From NCBI RefSeq assembly GCF_963966145.1, contig NC_091052.1, positions 13,578,001 through 13,642,000 on the forward strand: a stretch of 64,000 nt of DNA, given 5' to 3'. Positions 12,001 to 24,985 of this stretch are shown here, one piece after another. The translations under genes and the position numbers were made by a program. The notes beneath the pieces were generated by a model. The model did no database searches, was not told the origin of the DNA, and worked only from the letters and a program-made list of their open reading frames with translations. The DNA comes from Tenebrio molitor (taxonomy: Eukaryota > Arthropoda > Insecta > Coleoptera > Tenebrionidae). Each line of letters begins with the position of its first letter. The stretch's first letter is position 1.

Positions 12001-12780
12001 TTTTTATTTAAAAATTTGGAGCTGACGAAGCAGCCTTCGGTGCAGATTTGGAGTGCTTAATTTCCTGCAAGCTCACCGTTGGGGAATAAATCTAGGTTTA
12101 TTTCTTTTGTCGCGATCAAACAATCTGGAGTCGTTCATTATTTTAAATGGGAAGAAAATAGGGTCGGTGCATGTCAGTAGCCCGAAGAGGCGCGATAAGG
12201 TTAATGAAACGATGTGAACCGGCTATAGAGAAACATCTCCGGCAAACGTTAGTTTAACTTTTACAGGAAAACGGTTGCGGCGGAGCGGTTAAAGTGTGTT
12301 AAAACTCAAATAACAGAGGCGCGTGCTTCACCGCGCTCTGAATTATTCAATCAACGCCCAAATGGAGCTTTGCTTTTATTATTTTATTATGTCTCGCCAT
12401 TCAAATTGCAAGAATTTGCACAACTTCTTCTCTCCTACTTCCGGAACTAATTCCCAAGTTACGGAAAACTTCAATCTTAACGAGAAATGTTAATTACGTT
12501 CCCATTCCTGGAGACGCCTCCGGAATATTAATATTTATTTGATATTTATTTGCATTGCAGATTATTTTCATTAACATTTTTCGAAACCGGTTTACCGTTC
12601 GGCCGGGATAATTGATTCCGACGCGAGAGTCGAACAAAAAATCCTTCAGGATTCAATCGGCGGCGGCGTCCAGGGGTCGTGCAAGTGGCAGCCCGATAGA
12701 TTAAATTTAAAATTTGGGGGCTCAGGATTTCAGACGTGCCGCTGACTCAAATATCGAGAATAAAAATTCACACACTAATG
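12000..12780. other. Single-copy non-coding stretch
   Basis: No repeats or open frames of note; ordinary intergenic or intronic sequence. Confidence 0.5.
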
Positions 12781-14250
12781 CAGAATGTTTTTTACAAACG
12801 TTTGATAAAGCAAACGAAAGAACTAGTCTACCTAACATTTAAAAAAATTATGAATTGCTGAAATGCAAAAATGGTTGATGGTGGAGGTAAAAATTTCAAA
12901 ATCTTTGTTTGACGAGTTATTTTTAATCCAAAAACTATATTTTACAGGCTTACTCCTGATGACTTAAAGAAAGCTCCAAATCCACCAAATGATACATAAT
13001 TGCCAAGAGTCAGAAATATATCAGATCTAAAAGAACTGAAATCTTTGCTGTCGAACAACTTCAATAACAAAACCTGTCCATTGCAGATTTTTCTGTGATG
13101 AAGCGAACTAAGCTATCTAAGCTTTAATGCTGAAACAAATTGCTAGTAAAAAATGTAAAAACTTACAAGATAACTTCTTGGTATCTTTCTTGCGTGTCTT
13201 AACAAATTAAGTTTTATTTTGAAAAAGGAGTTAATGAACTTTATCATGACAAACTAATAAGAGGAAAATGCGAAAATTTAATTATTGCAAGAAAATAAAA
13301 AGTGGTGGATACTCTGAGAAAATTGAGAAGATAATTTCTTGGCGATTTTGTCATCTACTTAATAAAATAAAATTTTGTTTAAAAATGCTAATTAATTTGT
13401 AATAATAGAACTTTATATTAATAACATAATTACATAACATTTTTGTTTTATAATACAAAAATTTCCGATAACATTGCGGAATCTGGAAAAGTGCCCCGAA
13501 TGCTTGCAGCGTTTCCACGTTGAATGGCAAGTGAAATCCTCTCGAAAAGGAATTTCTTTGATTTTGAATCGCCTGATTCCGCGATAAGTCGGTTTCCGAT
13601 GACATTAATGAAATCGATGGCTTCTTTGCACCAAGGGCCTAAGGTTTCAAATGCTTTTAAACCTTTAAACACGTAGTTTGACGAAATGATTGAACTATAT
13701 TTGCTATGTAATTAATTTTGTCATAATAACAAAAAAATGTATCTATAAGTTTTAAAATGGTGGCCGGGAAAATATCTCTGAGATTAGAAATTTTATAGAG
13801 ATATAGAGTTCTTCTTGGCAAGCTAAAAACGCATCCATTCGATTTTTGAAGTAATAGTCCAAAACATTCCAAACAAAGATGAGTTGAAAAATGTAAAAAG
13901 AAATTCGTTAATCTTCGTTATTTGGCGAATTGTTTGTTATAGATCTCTCTGAAAAATCGAACTCAGAAAATCGTAAATTTCTTGCTCTAGTAGGTCGTAG
14001 ATTGTTAATGTAGTAGATTGTTAAATAAATTTTCCTCACTAGTGAGTTTACTTTTTCCATTTTCCTCACTAGTGATGCAAACGCCTATTTTCCTCACTAA
14101 ATTGAGTGATGAAAGTATCATTTTCATAAACGAAATGTTCCAGTTTTCGAAAATGGTGGTTGCGCCAGGAGAATTGTAATAAATTAATTGATAAGTCGAT
14201 TTTCTTAAAAATCGTCTCAAATCTAAATTCTAGATTTTGTTGTTGAAATA
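12780..14250 (+). repeat. Strongly decayed core-motif repeats
   Basis: Degenerate cores appear at 12871 (ATGGTTGATG then GTGGAGG), 13301 (AGTGGTGGATACTC), 13757 (ATGGTGGCCGGG) and 14153 (ATGGTGGTTGCGCC). Intervening DNA is AT-rich and only loosely periodic. Open frames here (13351-13872, 14005-14374, minus strand) match no family and lie within repeat DNA. Confidence 0.5.
14030..14110. repeat. About 30-bp minisatellite, three copies
   Basis: TTTTCCTCACTAGTGA recurs at about 14030, 14060 and 14088 (the last copy altered), spaced 28-30 bp. Each copy includes the palindrome TCACTAGTGA. Confidence 0.7.
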
Positions 14251-14259
14251 GAGAAACGT

Positions 14260-16170
14260 CTAGTGTCATCGACATCTGCAACGTCCGAGACTGCCGTTTT
14301 TTGATTTGCGGGTAAGTAAAACAAAATATTTTCTTACTGTATTTGGCTCGCCCTCGATCTAGTTTTTCCCTCACCTTCTTGTCGGTATCGTTTAGCTGCG
14401 ATCATCACGCTGATGACGCAAGTTGTTTGCCGAAACGTCCCGTCCGTTCGATAATCGCCACAGTTTCCTACAAAGTTCCGCTAAAATATGTGTAATCCGA
14501 GAACGGACCTTCCTGCGGCACCCCTCGAAGTTCGCCGCCCTCGCTCTCCGTCACCCCTCTCTCGCGTTTAAAACTCTCCCGTAGGTGCGAACCGTTCCCG
14601 TCTGTCGGAGACGGGTTAGGGGACCGCAGCGTACAACAAAACCCGCATAGAAAATGTGTGCGAGGCATTAAGTGGCCGGCGAGGTGCGAACAACCCTCAT
14701 GTCACACCAGTCACAATAACCTGCCTTGAATGCGAGACAAAACGAGCTCTTTATGCACTCCCCGTCGTTCTGTCAATTATGTTTAATTTGACAAAGGTCT
14801 GCGATGAACGTGTTTGCGAAAGTGAAACGTCGGAAAATATTAAACAACGACACTAATGATAAAATTTATCGAGGGGCGAAAGTCGCGCCACGAAATTTTG
14901 ATTAGACCGCGCTTGCACTGTAATTGCACGGGGTCTTCGCCGGTGCGTTTACATTACACGCACGTTTACGCATTATCCTCAAGTACCTCTTAAAATTAAT
15001 GCTAACGACCGTGCCTGCTGTTTCTGAATGTGGTGGCGGCTTCGAAAATATTCACAAACCGAATCTCCGTTCCATAAATCCGGAAAATTGTGTCTCTTTA
15101 GACCACACAGTATTCAATTTGATGTAATTATCTTTCCGGGCCCGGAGCTTATCTTGTCTGAATTAAACAGACAAGCTCCGATTTGAATATCTAATTTAAT
15201 ATTTTCGTCTAGAATCGAGAGCTTCGACTCTTCTTATTGAAAAGCTGCGGGAACACGGAGTCGAACGTTTATTGTTCCGGGAGCTCGAGAAGCATTTGTC
15301 AGCCGGTCCGGATTATGACAGCGGCCACCGGAATGTCACATCTAATTTACACAACAAACTGGCCGTCCCGAACTCCGGACTCTATTAGCAACATTCCCGT
15401 CAAATTAGGAGCGACGACGCAATTTGTTTAACTGTGTAACTGAAAAAGCGTCGTTCCCGGACGAGATGATTGCGTTTTATCGCAAATTCCCCGGGAAAAA
15501 AACAATAACTGTTCGTTAGAAAGCACATATTTACGTTTAGGCGTGGCGCAGGGAAAAATTCGGGGCGAAGTAAATCAAAGTTCGGGGAGCTTTGTCAATC
15601 CAGAGATCAATACGAATTGTCTACGGCGAATTTAAGATTCAAAATAGGCGTAAAGCGGAAGTTTGGTTGAATATAGAAGGCGAGGGGGTCGACGCGCAAG
15701 ACGACTCCAACAGAAATAAAATATTTAAAATGATTGATGCGATATTTACGACGGAGACAACCGGATTTCTGAGAAAGTACAACGGTTGTTCTCGGATGAA
15801 TTGTGCGAAAGTGGAGTTCGACCTGAAAATTGTGTTGTGACAAAGTTGAATTCGATTAAAAATTCTTGGCGAAGTTATGCCGTGCAGATTTGCATCGTAG
15901 CTGAGTAAATTTGACGCCATCGAAAAATTCTCGTAATTGCAGGTTTTAATAAAGTTTGGGAAAATATGCACCGGGAACTTCGTACTTCCAAACAAGTGTA
16001 AACAAAAGTTTTAGTGAAATTCCACAAGCATAGGCGAGCCATTGTCGAGTGTCTTAAACAAAGAAACCAAAACAGCATGTTTTACTTTGAGGAGATAGTG
16101 AAGATAAATTTCAAAAAGAATTTAATAAAGAGAATTTTATCCGAGTCGAGTTGGTGAAAATTTAGATGGT
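14260..16170. other. Single-copy non-coding stretch
   Basis: GC-balanced. It has a short inverted pair around 15145-15180 (CGGAGCTTATCTTGTCTG / CAGACAAGCTCCG) and otherwise no repeat. Frames at 15592-15995 overlap on both strands and have no family match. Confidence 0.5.
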
Positions 16171-16179
16171 GGGAAATAC

Positions 16180-17060
16180 GAGTATGTAGTTGCAAAATAA
16201 AAATGTGAAATAAATCAATGCGCTAGAAAAATAAATGTGTGGTGAACTGATGAGTGACAGAAACAGAAAAATCTATTTTCAATTGAAAATTTTCAAAATA
16301 GGAATAGCGTTAAACGCACCGGAAAAATAAATGTGAATCGTTTCGAATTCAGGCAAAAATTAATAATGTAGACATGATGGATGCGCAGAAAATAAAAAAT
16401 ATTTAAATAATGACGATCATCCATCAAAAGTATTAGTACATTTATGACGAACAGTTCAAACTTGTAAAAATGGTGGATGTGCCGGGAAATGTTTTAGTAA
16501 TTTGTGATGAATACAACACATCAATGGATCCATCAAAAAGATTCTTTTGGTAAATTGCATGAAAATGAACAAAAAAATTCTAAACTGCATTAATGGAAGA
16601 CAGCAAAAAGATACAAATTTAACAGCGTATTAGAGACAATAAATAATATCTTTTGGTGTAAGTTTAAGAAGAAAAATTTCAAATTTCTGTAGATTTGTTG
16701 CATAAACTTTAGTAAGTAAAAATGGTGGATGCGCCGAAAAAAATCCAAAATGTCACTTCCATCAACTAGAGCACGTCATCAAAATTGTTCGAAAGTTTTT
16801 GTGGAGAATACAAATAGCAAATTCGCAATTAATATTTTTGAAAAGTCAAAAATTGTAAAATTGATGGATACCTCGAAAAAAATTAATGTGGTTATTCTGA
16901 TTGCTAACAAAGAACAGAAGCAATTCAAAAAATTTTTTTAAATCAGTTGCAGAAATGATACATGGAAGAAACAAGAAAAATCTCAATCTTTTAGCAACTT
17001 ATGGAGACTAGAACTAATGAACAGCTCTACAAAAACATTACATAGTCAATTTCCAAAATA
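16180..17060 (+). repeat. Core-motif repeats, array 4 (decayed)
   Basis: Cores lie at 16374 (ATGATGGATGCGCA), 16470 (ATGGTGGATGTGCC), 16722 (exact) and 16863 (ATGGATACCTCG). Short phrases such as GAAAAATAAATGTG repeat at 16225 and 16320. Spacing is irregular and the units are largely eroded. Confidence 0.6.
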
Positions 17061-17166
17061 AACAAACCGAAGATTGAAATAGAAAAAATTCAGTGATCAG
17101 AAAACTAAAAATTGAAAAACGTATACACATCTTATTTATATAGATAAGTCATTATGATACTTATTT

Positions 17167-17285
17167 GTATACCAAGGTCGCAAAATCATTCTTTAACGTA
17201 CCGAGAGAAAAATTCTCGCCGAGGTCGCTTGCGGCCGAGATAGCACAATCTCCAGGATGTTAAAGGATTTCGTGGCCAAGGTGTA
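17167..17285. repeat. 119-bp foldback hairpin
   Basis: The left arm begins GTATACCAAGGTCGC and the right arm ends GTGGCCAAGGTGTAC. The arms pair imperfectly along their length around GCCGAGGTCGCTTGCGGCCG. Length and GC-rich centre match the other foldbacks at 5764, 21509 and 62458. Confidence 0.65.
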
Positions 17286-17372
17286 CATAACATTTTTTAT
17301 GCAACCGAAAATTTGTAATTACATATTATAAAACGAACAAGCAAAATTTACTTCACTGTCAATAAATACATA

Positions 17373-17723
17373 CAGTGTGGAAACTTTAACTGGAATAAAA
17401 TTCACAACTTGGACATAGGCGGTTTTTGTAAAAAAATCCCGAAACAGGTCGATTTTTAGGACGTAGGGTTGGAAAATATTCAGGAAAAAATAGTGCGTTG
17501 TATTCTTTGCAAAGTGGGCTTTCAAACGAGGTGTCACTTGGCATACCCTTCTATTTGAAAAAAAAAGTTAGGGGTGGTTGCGCACTTCCTGGAGGAGATG
17601 TGAAAAAATCATATGCGCCAAAATGTGAGCAAGGAAAAACAAAAATTGACCTATTTTGGGTTTTTTTACAAAAATCACGCATGTCCAAGTTATGAATTTT
17701 ATTCCAGTTAAAGTTTCCACACT
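17373..17723. mobile_element. About 350-bp MITE with 60-bp inverted repeats
   Basis: The left arm AGTGTGGAAACTTTAACTGG is repeated inverted at the right end (CCAGTTAAAGTTTCCACACT). Similarity continues for about 60 bp through AATAAAATTCA and ACTTGGACAT. TA lies outside each end. There is no transposase; small open frames inside are incidental. Confidence 0.85.
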
Positions 17724-17901
17724 TAAGAGAAGAGAGGAGAATTGTAGTGAATGAAAGTGATGTTTCAGTTAACTCCTCCATAGAGTTAAAAAGTACATAG
17801 GTATCATAAATTCTGCGGTTTCTAATTTCATATCCAAAAAATCTACAGTCTTACATGGAAACTCTGATTTGTATCAAATATTAAAATGAGGTTTACTTTA
17901 A

Positions 17902-17980
17902 CGGCCGTCGTTAAAAGCGACGGCCGCGAAATTGGATTTCGCGGCCTGTTTTAGGTACGCGAAGGGTTCGTTTCGCGTAC
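17902..17980. repeat. Cluster of three short perfect hairpins
   Basis: CGGCCGTCG (17902) pairs with CGACGGCCG (17918). GGCCGCGAAAT (17922) pairs with ATTTCGCGGCC (17936). GTACGCGAA (17955) pairs with TTCGCGTAC (17972). The first two stems share GGCCG, so only one of them can form at a time. The GC-rich cluster sits in AT-rich DNA. Function unknown. Confidence 0.75.
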
Positions 17981-17984
17981 GGTT

Positions 17985-20470
17985 GCACAAAAATACACAA
18001 CAAAATAGTTGGTAATAGTGAATAAATTGTGAATATTTATGAAAACACTAGATGCTCCGGGGGAAGGTGAACGAAGACATTTTAATGTTGCACAGAAAGC
18101 GAATATATCGAGAGTATCTCGTATGAAATGTGACATAAAATTTGAAAAAGAAACTTACGCTTGAGCATGTAACATTAATCAAGTTGTCAACATTCAAGTG
18201 GTACAAAAATAAAGTAATAGGTAAAAAAGTCGACATTTCTTTTACAACCAATTGACATCCACAAAATCGTAATTTTTGTATGGTGAAATGAATAAATAAA
18301 TTCCCCGATGGCGTCGACATTGTGTTCGGTAATGAGTTGTCACTCAACATCCGTCGATCTTCCGAGTTTCTCCGTCGAAACGTGCAAAGTTGATCGGAAG
18401 TGCGCCCATCTATTATTTTCGTCATTCAGAACTTCTAATAACTCACTGTCGATAATCGTTAAGATCATGGATCTAATGCTTTTAGGGCAAGTTTCCTGGA
18501 TCGGCCGCCATCGCCGAACCTATAAAACATTTAACAGCTTTTGGCAAAGTTCAAAATCACGATCCGTTTTTTAGATTAGGAAGTTTTTACAACGGTGGCC
18601 GAATCTGACCACCGCCGACATCGATTTCCTATTTGTCTAAGAAGATTCGGAACGTGCGATGACGAAACGCCGCATTTCCGACGACACGAACGAGAACACA
18701 CCGAAAAAAAACTTTCTTTCATATTTTCCCCAAAGTTATATCATCGAACTGTATCTAGTTGCTCAAGGCTGTTTGTTATTCCGAGCGCTATTCTAATGTA
18801 ATCCTTTTCTGTTTGTTGCCGAGTATCAGTCGATGTAATACCCTTGTCGTTTAAATGTACAAAATATCGAAGAGAACCCGGCCGCATTACAAACATTGCC
18901 TCATATTCCATTTCCATACGAAAAACTCAATTTGGAAAAGTTCGTTTCTGCGGCTGAAAAGAATATTTTCAGATAACACACGCGTGCAGGTCTGCTCGTT
19001 ACAGTCGCCTTTCACGCTGAAAGCTAAATCGATTTTGTCTGTGTGTTTAAACACTGCACAATACGCCCATATCACTCGGTTTCCATAAATGATATTATTA
19101 TTATATCTCGCGATGTCATTTTTTCAACAGCCGAAAGAGTGATGATTTAGCCCCCAACGCGACTAACAAAACCTCGCAAACTTTTACTGATAAGTGCTTA
19201 ACAGTTATGTCGGAGCGTTTTCAGCGAAATTGCTTTCGATTCACCTAAAGACGAAAATACACATAAAGCGCCGCTTAAAAAGCACCAAACACAAATGAAA
19301 ATCCTCCAAACTGGATGCCATTTTTCTGAAAGCGCGGATTGCAGAATCACCTCTGACGACATCAGATACTAATGGAAAATGATAACAAAATGAGACTTGT
19401 TTTCTTATTAGTAGATAAACCGTGAGTGTTGATATAAATTAAACTAAAATTAAAATGAGTTTAGAATTTACCAGAAATGTTATTAGATTAGGCAACCAGA
19501 TATACAGCGAGCCGCACGACCTTGAATTGTCATACGATCCTCCATGAGAAACTGCATGTGATTTTGGACTGATGCACGACTACAGGATGCGTAGATGTAA
19601 ACAAAGGAACGCGATCGAGTGAGCGCTAGCCTTAAGCCGCGATGAAGCCATCGCGAAACCACATTTTCCCCAGATCCGAAATTTATTTGCGACCCTGCTG
19701 CAATATCTTATACATATGCAATGGTTGTTTTATGCTCCGCACATAACAAACGGCAGATATAAAATAGAGTTATGGCGATACGTCAATACCGAAGAACTGG
19801 TGCAGATCGGTTCGTCGTGATAACCGTCGAAATCTTATCGCCTCTGATTAGAGTTAAAGATCGTGGCGGGGTCGGCGGCGGTTGCCGAGAAAACAAATGA
19901 CAGTTGCCACCGAGTTCACCTACTCTGATCTATATTGTGCCTAGCACTGACACGGCTGCCGCCCCTCGTGGGATTCGCCCCATTTTCCACCACGCCACAG
20001 ACCAACTTTCGTAAATATATTAAGGTAATACAATGTGGAAAACTAAAAGAAATGTTCCATCGTCGGAGGAATATTTCCAGGTTTGTCGCCGAGTTCCGGC
20101 TCGAATTTGTCCGGTCCGTGACGGGATGATGCGCAAATCGATCAGGACGAAAGGATTATTTCATCGAGGAATTGATTGTTGGTGGGGCGGCGCGAAGTCG
20201 AACCGGGGCGAACTCACGCAACTAATTCATGCAGAAAAATTCTTCAGAGGATTTGGCTTGGAAATTTACAAAGTTTATAACAAGTTCATTGTGCCATAAA
20301 AATTACGTGGTGGCTTTTCTAGAGAACATTATGTTTTATCCTATTTCCCTTATAGAGCCGTTCTCCAGGAAAATCGAAGACGAATGCAAATTCGCATCGC
20401 TTTTTTATTCTTTTCAGGACGAGTATTGTTCCAAGCGAGAGGGAAAATTCGCAAGAAGAAGACGTTTTAC
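17985..20470. other. Single-copy non-coding stretch
   Basis: GC-balanced DNA without recognised genes or repeats. Short overlapping frames at 18308-19088 and 19935-20299 lack domain similarity. Confidence 0.5.
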
Positions 20471-21508
20471 GTTGGGGCTCGGCGCCTCCACCATTTTCCA
20501 TCAATTTCAAAAAAATATTTCCAACAAGAAATCGTTTACTTGTACCTATTGATAATAAAATTAATAAGAATTTAATATTGGTGTTCTTTCGGTTCTTCAC
20601 ACATTCTGCCTGTTTATTAAACACCCTTGTCAGCTTAATGAGTTGTCCTCTTCTTTCCATACAAACATTTATTTACATACTTAGGAATAATGAGCTCGAA
20701 ATATTTACCCAATCAAAATTCTTCTATTCTCCCTCCAATCTTTTTTCTTCTCTTTATCTTAATCTCTGCATATAAATAACCCCTTGTTTTCCAATGGTCT
20801 TTTCTTTTCTTTACGTTTTATTTTATACCCGTTATAGACCGATTCCGCGGAAATTAAAAAAATATATTCCTCTCCCATCCAAAATCAAGAAATAGTTGCA
20901 AATCCGAGCACGGTTTGTATGCAGAGGCGTCAGCCGAGGCGCCACAAGTGCAAGGATTTGCAAAACAGTTTTTGGCCATGTAATACATAAAAAAAATTCG
21001 AGCGACAATTTATTTAAAGCAAAAGATAAGAAATTTTGTTAAAATATTACCGGATATGGAATTTATTTTTCTTCCATTGGCAACATAAAAGATTCAAGAA
21101 ACGAATGTGACACCACAAGTCAATCAATTCCTCAAATATTCAAAACCGTCGTCGTCTTCTCTGTTATTCCTAACCCGTCGCCAGTGGTCCATGAGGGTTG
21201 TCGACCTGGTGGCCGCCCGCACGTAAGTCTGATAACCCCCTCGGCCTCTACTGATTCGGATTCGACTTCTGCTATACACAATGTGCAGCTCGCGGTAAAG
21301 GATATGAATTTGCCCAACATCTATATTTCGCAGTTAAAAAATTGTACAAAAATTCCACATGACATTGACACTCAGTGCCGCCAACCTAAAATATTTCATT
21401 AAAAATTCCTGTTCCGATTTTCTTGCCAAGGCACACAAATGCCACTTTCAAGACTCTTTAGACGAATGGAAAATCAGTAATTTCCAGACAGAGGCCGAAA
21501 TAGCTATT

Positions 21509-21631
21509 TATGCACCAAGGGCGTTACAACGATGATTACGCCCGGAGAACGATGAATCCAGCTCGGGGGTTTAGCCCGAGAGATGGATATCGTTCGATGG
21601 GCGTAATCATTCGGTGACGCCGTGGTGCATA
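21509..21631. repeat. 123-bp foldback hairpin
   Basis: The arms TATGCACC...GATTACGCCC and GGGCGTAATC...GGTGCATA pair over nearly the whole element. They are joined at CTCGGGGGTTTAGCCCGAG. Stems are about 55-58 bp with scattered mismatches. The motif GGGCGTTA...GATTACGCCC recurs at 21709-21732, just outside the hairpin. Confidence 0.85.
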
Positions 21632-21731
21632 CAAGATTTTATTTTTCACTATACGTGTTCTTAAAAAAAAAAAAAAAAATTGGCATCTTTGCAATTTTGA
21701 ATTGATGAGGGCGTTATGAATTGATTACGCC

Positions 21732-21769
21732 CGCTTATTCTTATTACCCCCGCTTATTCTTATTACGCC
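21732..21769 (+). repeat. 19-bp direct repeat, two copies
   Basis: CGCTTATTCTTATTACCCC is immediately followed by CGCTTATTCTTATTACGCC. The run ends shortly before CCTG, next to the foldback hairpin. Confidence 0.75.
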
Positions 21770-22899
21770 CTGTATTATTCCCCGGTTGTTATGGACATGT
21801 TTACGTATTTCATATCCTAGGAGTTCTCATGCAATTATACTAAAGTGAAAAATAAAATTTTTTTGAAACACGTTGACATTGAAGCTCCAGGACTACGCTT
21901 TCTCCTACACTGTGTTCTTAAATTTTCCTTCCTGTGGAAAAACTAAAACCGAAATTCATTTTCGTTTTCCTGGCGCCTCCACGAAGTCTTCTGTTCCATT
22001 TTTCTTTATAACTTATATGTATAATTTAATTGTTCATATACTCCTTCCATTACATAATTCCAGTGCGAGCTACAGCTCTTCCGGCTAAAAGATTATTTTC
22101 ACTTTGAACTCTGGCATTTATCAGTTTTATTTCCACCCAAATATTCCATTTAAATACTTTGAAATTGTTAGCTCTAAATATTTCGTCAACCTAGATTGTT
22201 TTATTCTAGATTCTTTCTCTTTCCGTTTAATAAGCGTTATAGAGCGACACCACAAACGAGATCTAAATCCTTGGCAAATTTTCTTCTCCAGTCCAAATTT
22301 GTGTCAGGTAAAGGAAAATATTTTGGAAAAAAATCATTTTAGGCTCTAGGGCGACGCCTCCTGCTTTTCCTTTAATTCGTAATAAAAAATTTTCACGAAC
22401 AAATTTTTTCATCATCGGTTTTTGTTGATATAATTTATACTGACGCATTCACCCTTTAACCTTTCTATTCGATAAATCGAAAATCATTTTCTTTTACATT
22501 TAACCACCGCCTTCACTTCTCGTTTCCTTTCTACCTGTTTCTGTTCTCTCAAATTTCCTTTACTCTGGAACAACTCATTTTTAAGTCTGCCCCGGCGCCT
22601 CCACCATCACAACAATATAACTTTTATTCCTTTTTTTTTTTAATTCACACTATTCCTAATTACACCAACATCTCATTCTCCACTCTCCACCTTGATATTG
22701 AAAAACTATTTAATCAAGTTTCCAACTTGCTAATTCACTCACGAAGATCTGACAGATCATTTTCTCAAGTTTCCGCCGAGAATAGTCCGTGTACACACAA
22801 CAGTACGAAGATAGCTCATAATCAGATTACCTCTCCGAATACATTACCACCCATAGTAGCCAAGATCTGGAGCAGTTTCCCGGCGCATCCACCATAACT

Positions 22900-24985
22900 T
22901 CATCGCCCCCCGATATTTTTCGTGCGTCACTTCATCTTGTTTAAAAAAAATACCTGAATTATGGTGTATCGAGTTGAAAAATTCTGTAAAAGAAGCGAAC
23001 GAGATAACGACGGTGCCCCCGAGTACATTTTTTCCTCTTGTCAATTAGCCTTTGTGAAAAGCCAACCGAATCATAATGAGATCATACAGTTCAATTATTG
23101 CCGTGACTTGGAGCAGGTCTCGCAAGGGGGCCCCGTCGCGGTCGCCCCCGACACTCGTATCGACCGTGGCAGTCATCGACGGAGGGCGAGAGGTGCAAGT
23201 CTGCGGGAATCAGAGGTATTCACCGGAGGGAATTGAGTTTTAGGCTATTGGAAGCGGAGTTAAGTAGTCCATCAGCACGCGTCCCTCAAGGTTCCGAGCC
23301 GGTAGCTTCAATCATTCTAAACGAAGTGAAGGCAAATTTGTTAGTGTAAGTACTTCATTAACTTATTACCGGATCTTGTGATGATGGGACCCGCCAACCT
23401 AATAACGTTAAAGTATGTAAGAGATCTTGTCGCATCGACCGGGCTAATGTAATTACTCCACAACACTGATACGATTCGGGATCGGGGAGGCACTTTTAAA
23501 TAATAACGGACAAGAGGGCATCCGTGGGGCGATCGATCGCCACAAAAAGGTCGTCCAAGAAACGGCGCAAGAACTGCGACACGTTTCGCCTTTCTTCATT
23601 ACGCCCACGTGCCCACCAGAAGTTAATCTCCCACCTTTTTTACCTTCGTTTTCAACCTGATCGCGTCAACGTAAAAACTACCAAACTAGACAACCAGGAA
23701 TACACCCTTGACGTCACACCAACAATACTCCCTCTGTTTCCATGGACAACTATATAAACAAGCTCTCCGTGCTATTACAAAGTAGAAATATTATTTGTGA
23801 AAATATTATTTCAACATTTTATTGTGCGAACAAGCTTCAATATTGCTCTACGAACTGTCTATTCGTTTTTGTTTCCTGTCTTGCATTGATATTAATAATG
23901 CACGATCGCTTTCACGAGACTATTCAACAGTTCAAAGTGGAGACAGGACAAGACGCTAATAAATAAAAATAATAATTTAATCGAGTGTATTCTTGGAGGG
24001 ATCAAAAACTCGCCGACAAAACAAGATTCTTCTTGGCAGCCGTCAATAGTGAGTCACTTTAGTAATTGAAGTGGTCGATTTGCATAACTAATTTATACGG
24101 AAGTTTAAGCAGTTGCCCTTCTTCGGCAAAATAATTTCCATAGCCGTTGAAAAGTTCCGAGTTATTTTGCAGTCACTACTTACAATAAGATTATTTACAT
24201 ATTTGCTCCGGCGGAATTGCATTAGGGAGCGACATTTTCGTGCAATAATGTTCCTCTTGCCGCCTCGAAAATGGAAAAGTTTCCTTTATTTCGCGGGGCG
24301 AGATAGATTTTTAATCTGGAGAGAGAAGAAAAAAAGGTGGAGTTGTAGATGAGTTCGGGAGAGGGAAAAAAATGGTAAAATTTATCTGGTGTCAGGATGC
24401 ACCGGCGAGATCCCGGATTTTCCGGGCCGACTCCTGGAGTCGATATTTCAGGACGGTGTGGTCCTAGACGAGATTAATGCCCGCCCTGCGACGCCGTTTG
24501 ATGGGGAGTTTTCAAATAATGCAAATTGGCGAAAATCAGGACGAGTCATTTGAAATTCGGATGTTGTGCCGAAATGGAAGTGGCGAACTAGTGCGCCACT
24601 ACTAAGCCGATTAAATTAGTTTGGGACTCGGCTGAGGTCTATTGTGATGGAGAGCGCTCTCGGTGCCGATCTGTTATGTCAGCGTCTTCTTAGGTTCGCT
24701 TTAATCCTTGGCGGCAGGAGATTTTCCTTCGGCTCATGTTGACGACACACAAAAGAGGTTGTTGTGAAATTATCTTCCTTTATATAAATCTTCGCTCGAC
24801 ATAATGTACTTCCGAAGCCTGCAATTTTAATACTAAAAATAAATCCGCCAGATACTGAGATTCCAATTTATATTTAAATGGGAGCACCCCTCTTTCTTTT
24901 TTTTCCAAAAAAAAAAAAAACGACGCGACGCCTTTCAACCGACAAATTAATTTATCCTCGAGTCTTCACACCGCGACTTTTAATT
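22900..24985. other. Single-copy non-coding stretch
   Basis: GC-balanced and locally GC-rich at 23100-23220. No family match among the short frames. A very good minus-strand acceptor at about 24315 is not followed by an open exon. Confidence 0.5.

Larger units (their letters stand above)
20480..22900 (-). repeat. Core-motif repeats, array 5 (reverse orientation)
   Basis: The core appears inverted at 20481-20499 (GGCGCCTCCACCATT), 21972 (partial), 22592-22607 (GGCGCCTCCACCAT) and 22881-22895 (GGCGCATCCACCAT, the exact complement). A CGTTATAGA phrase accompanies two units (20832, 22236). Between them the DNA is pyrimidine-rich and decayed. A foldback hairpin (21509-21631) and a 19-bp minisatellite interrupt the block. 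Confidence 0.6.

Noticed and set aside
24183..24312. Minus-strand exon between a superb acceptor and a GTAAGT donor
   Set aside because: All three frames contain stops across the segment and the donor is preceded by T.
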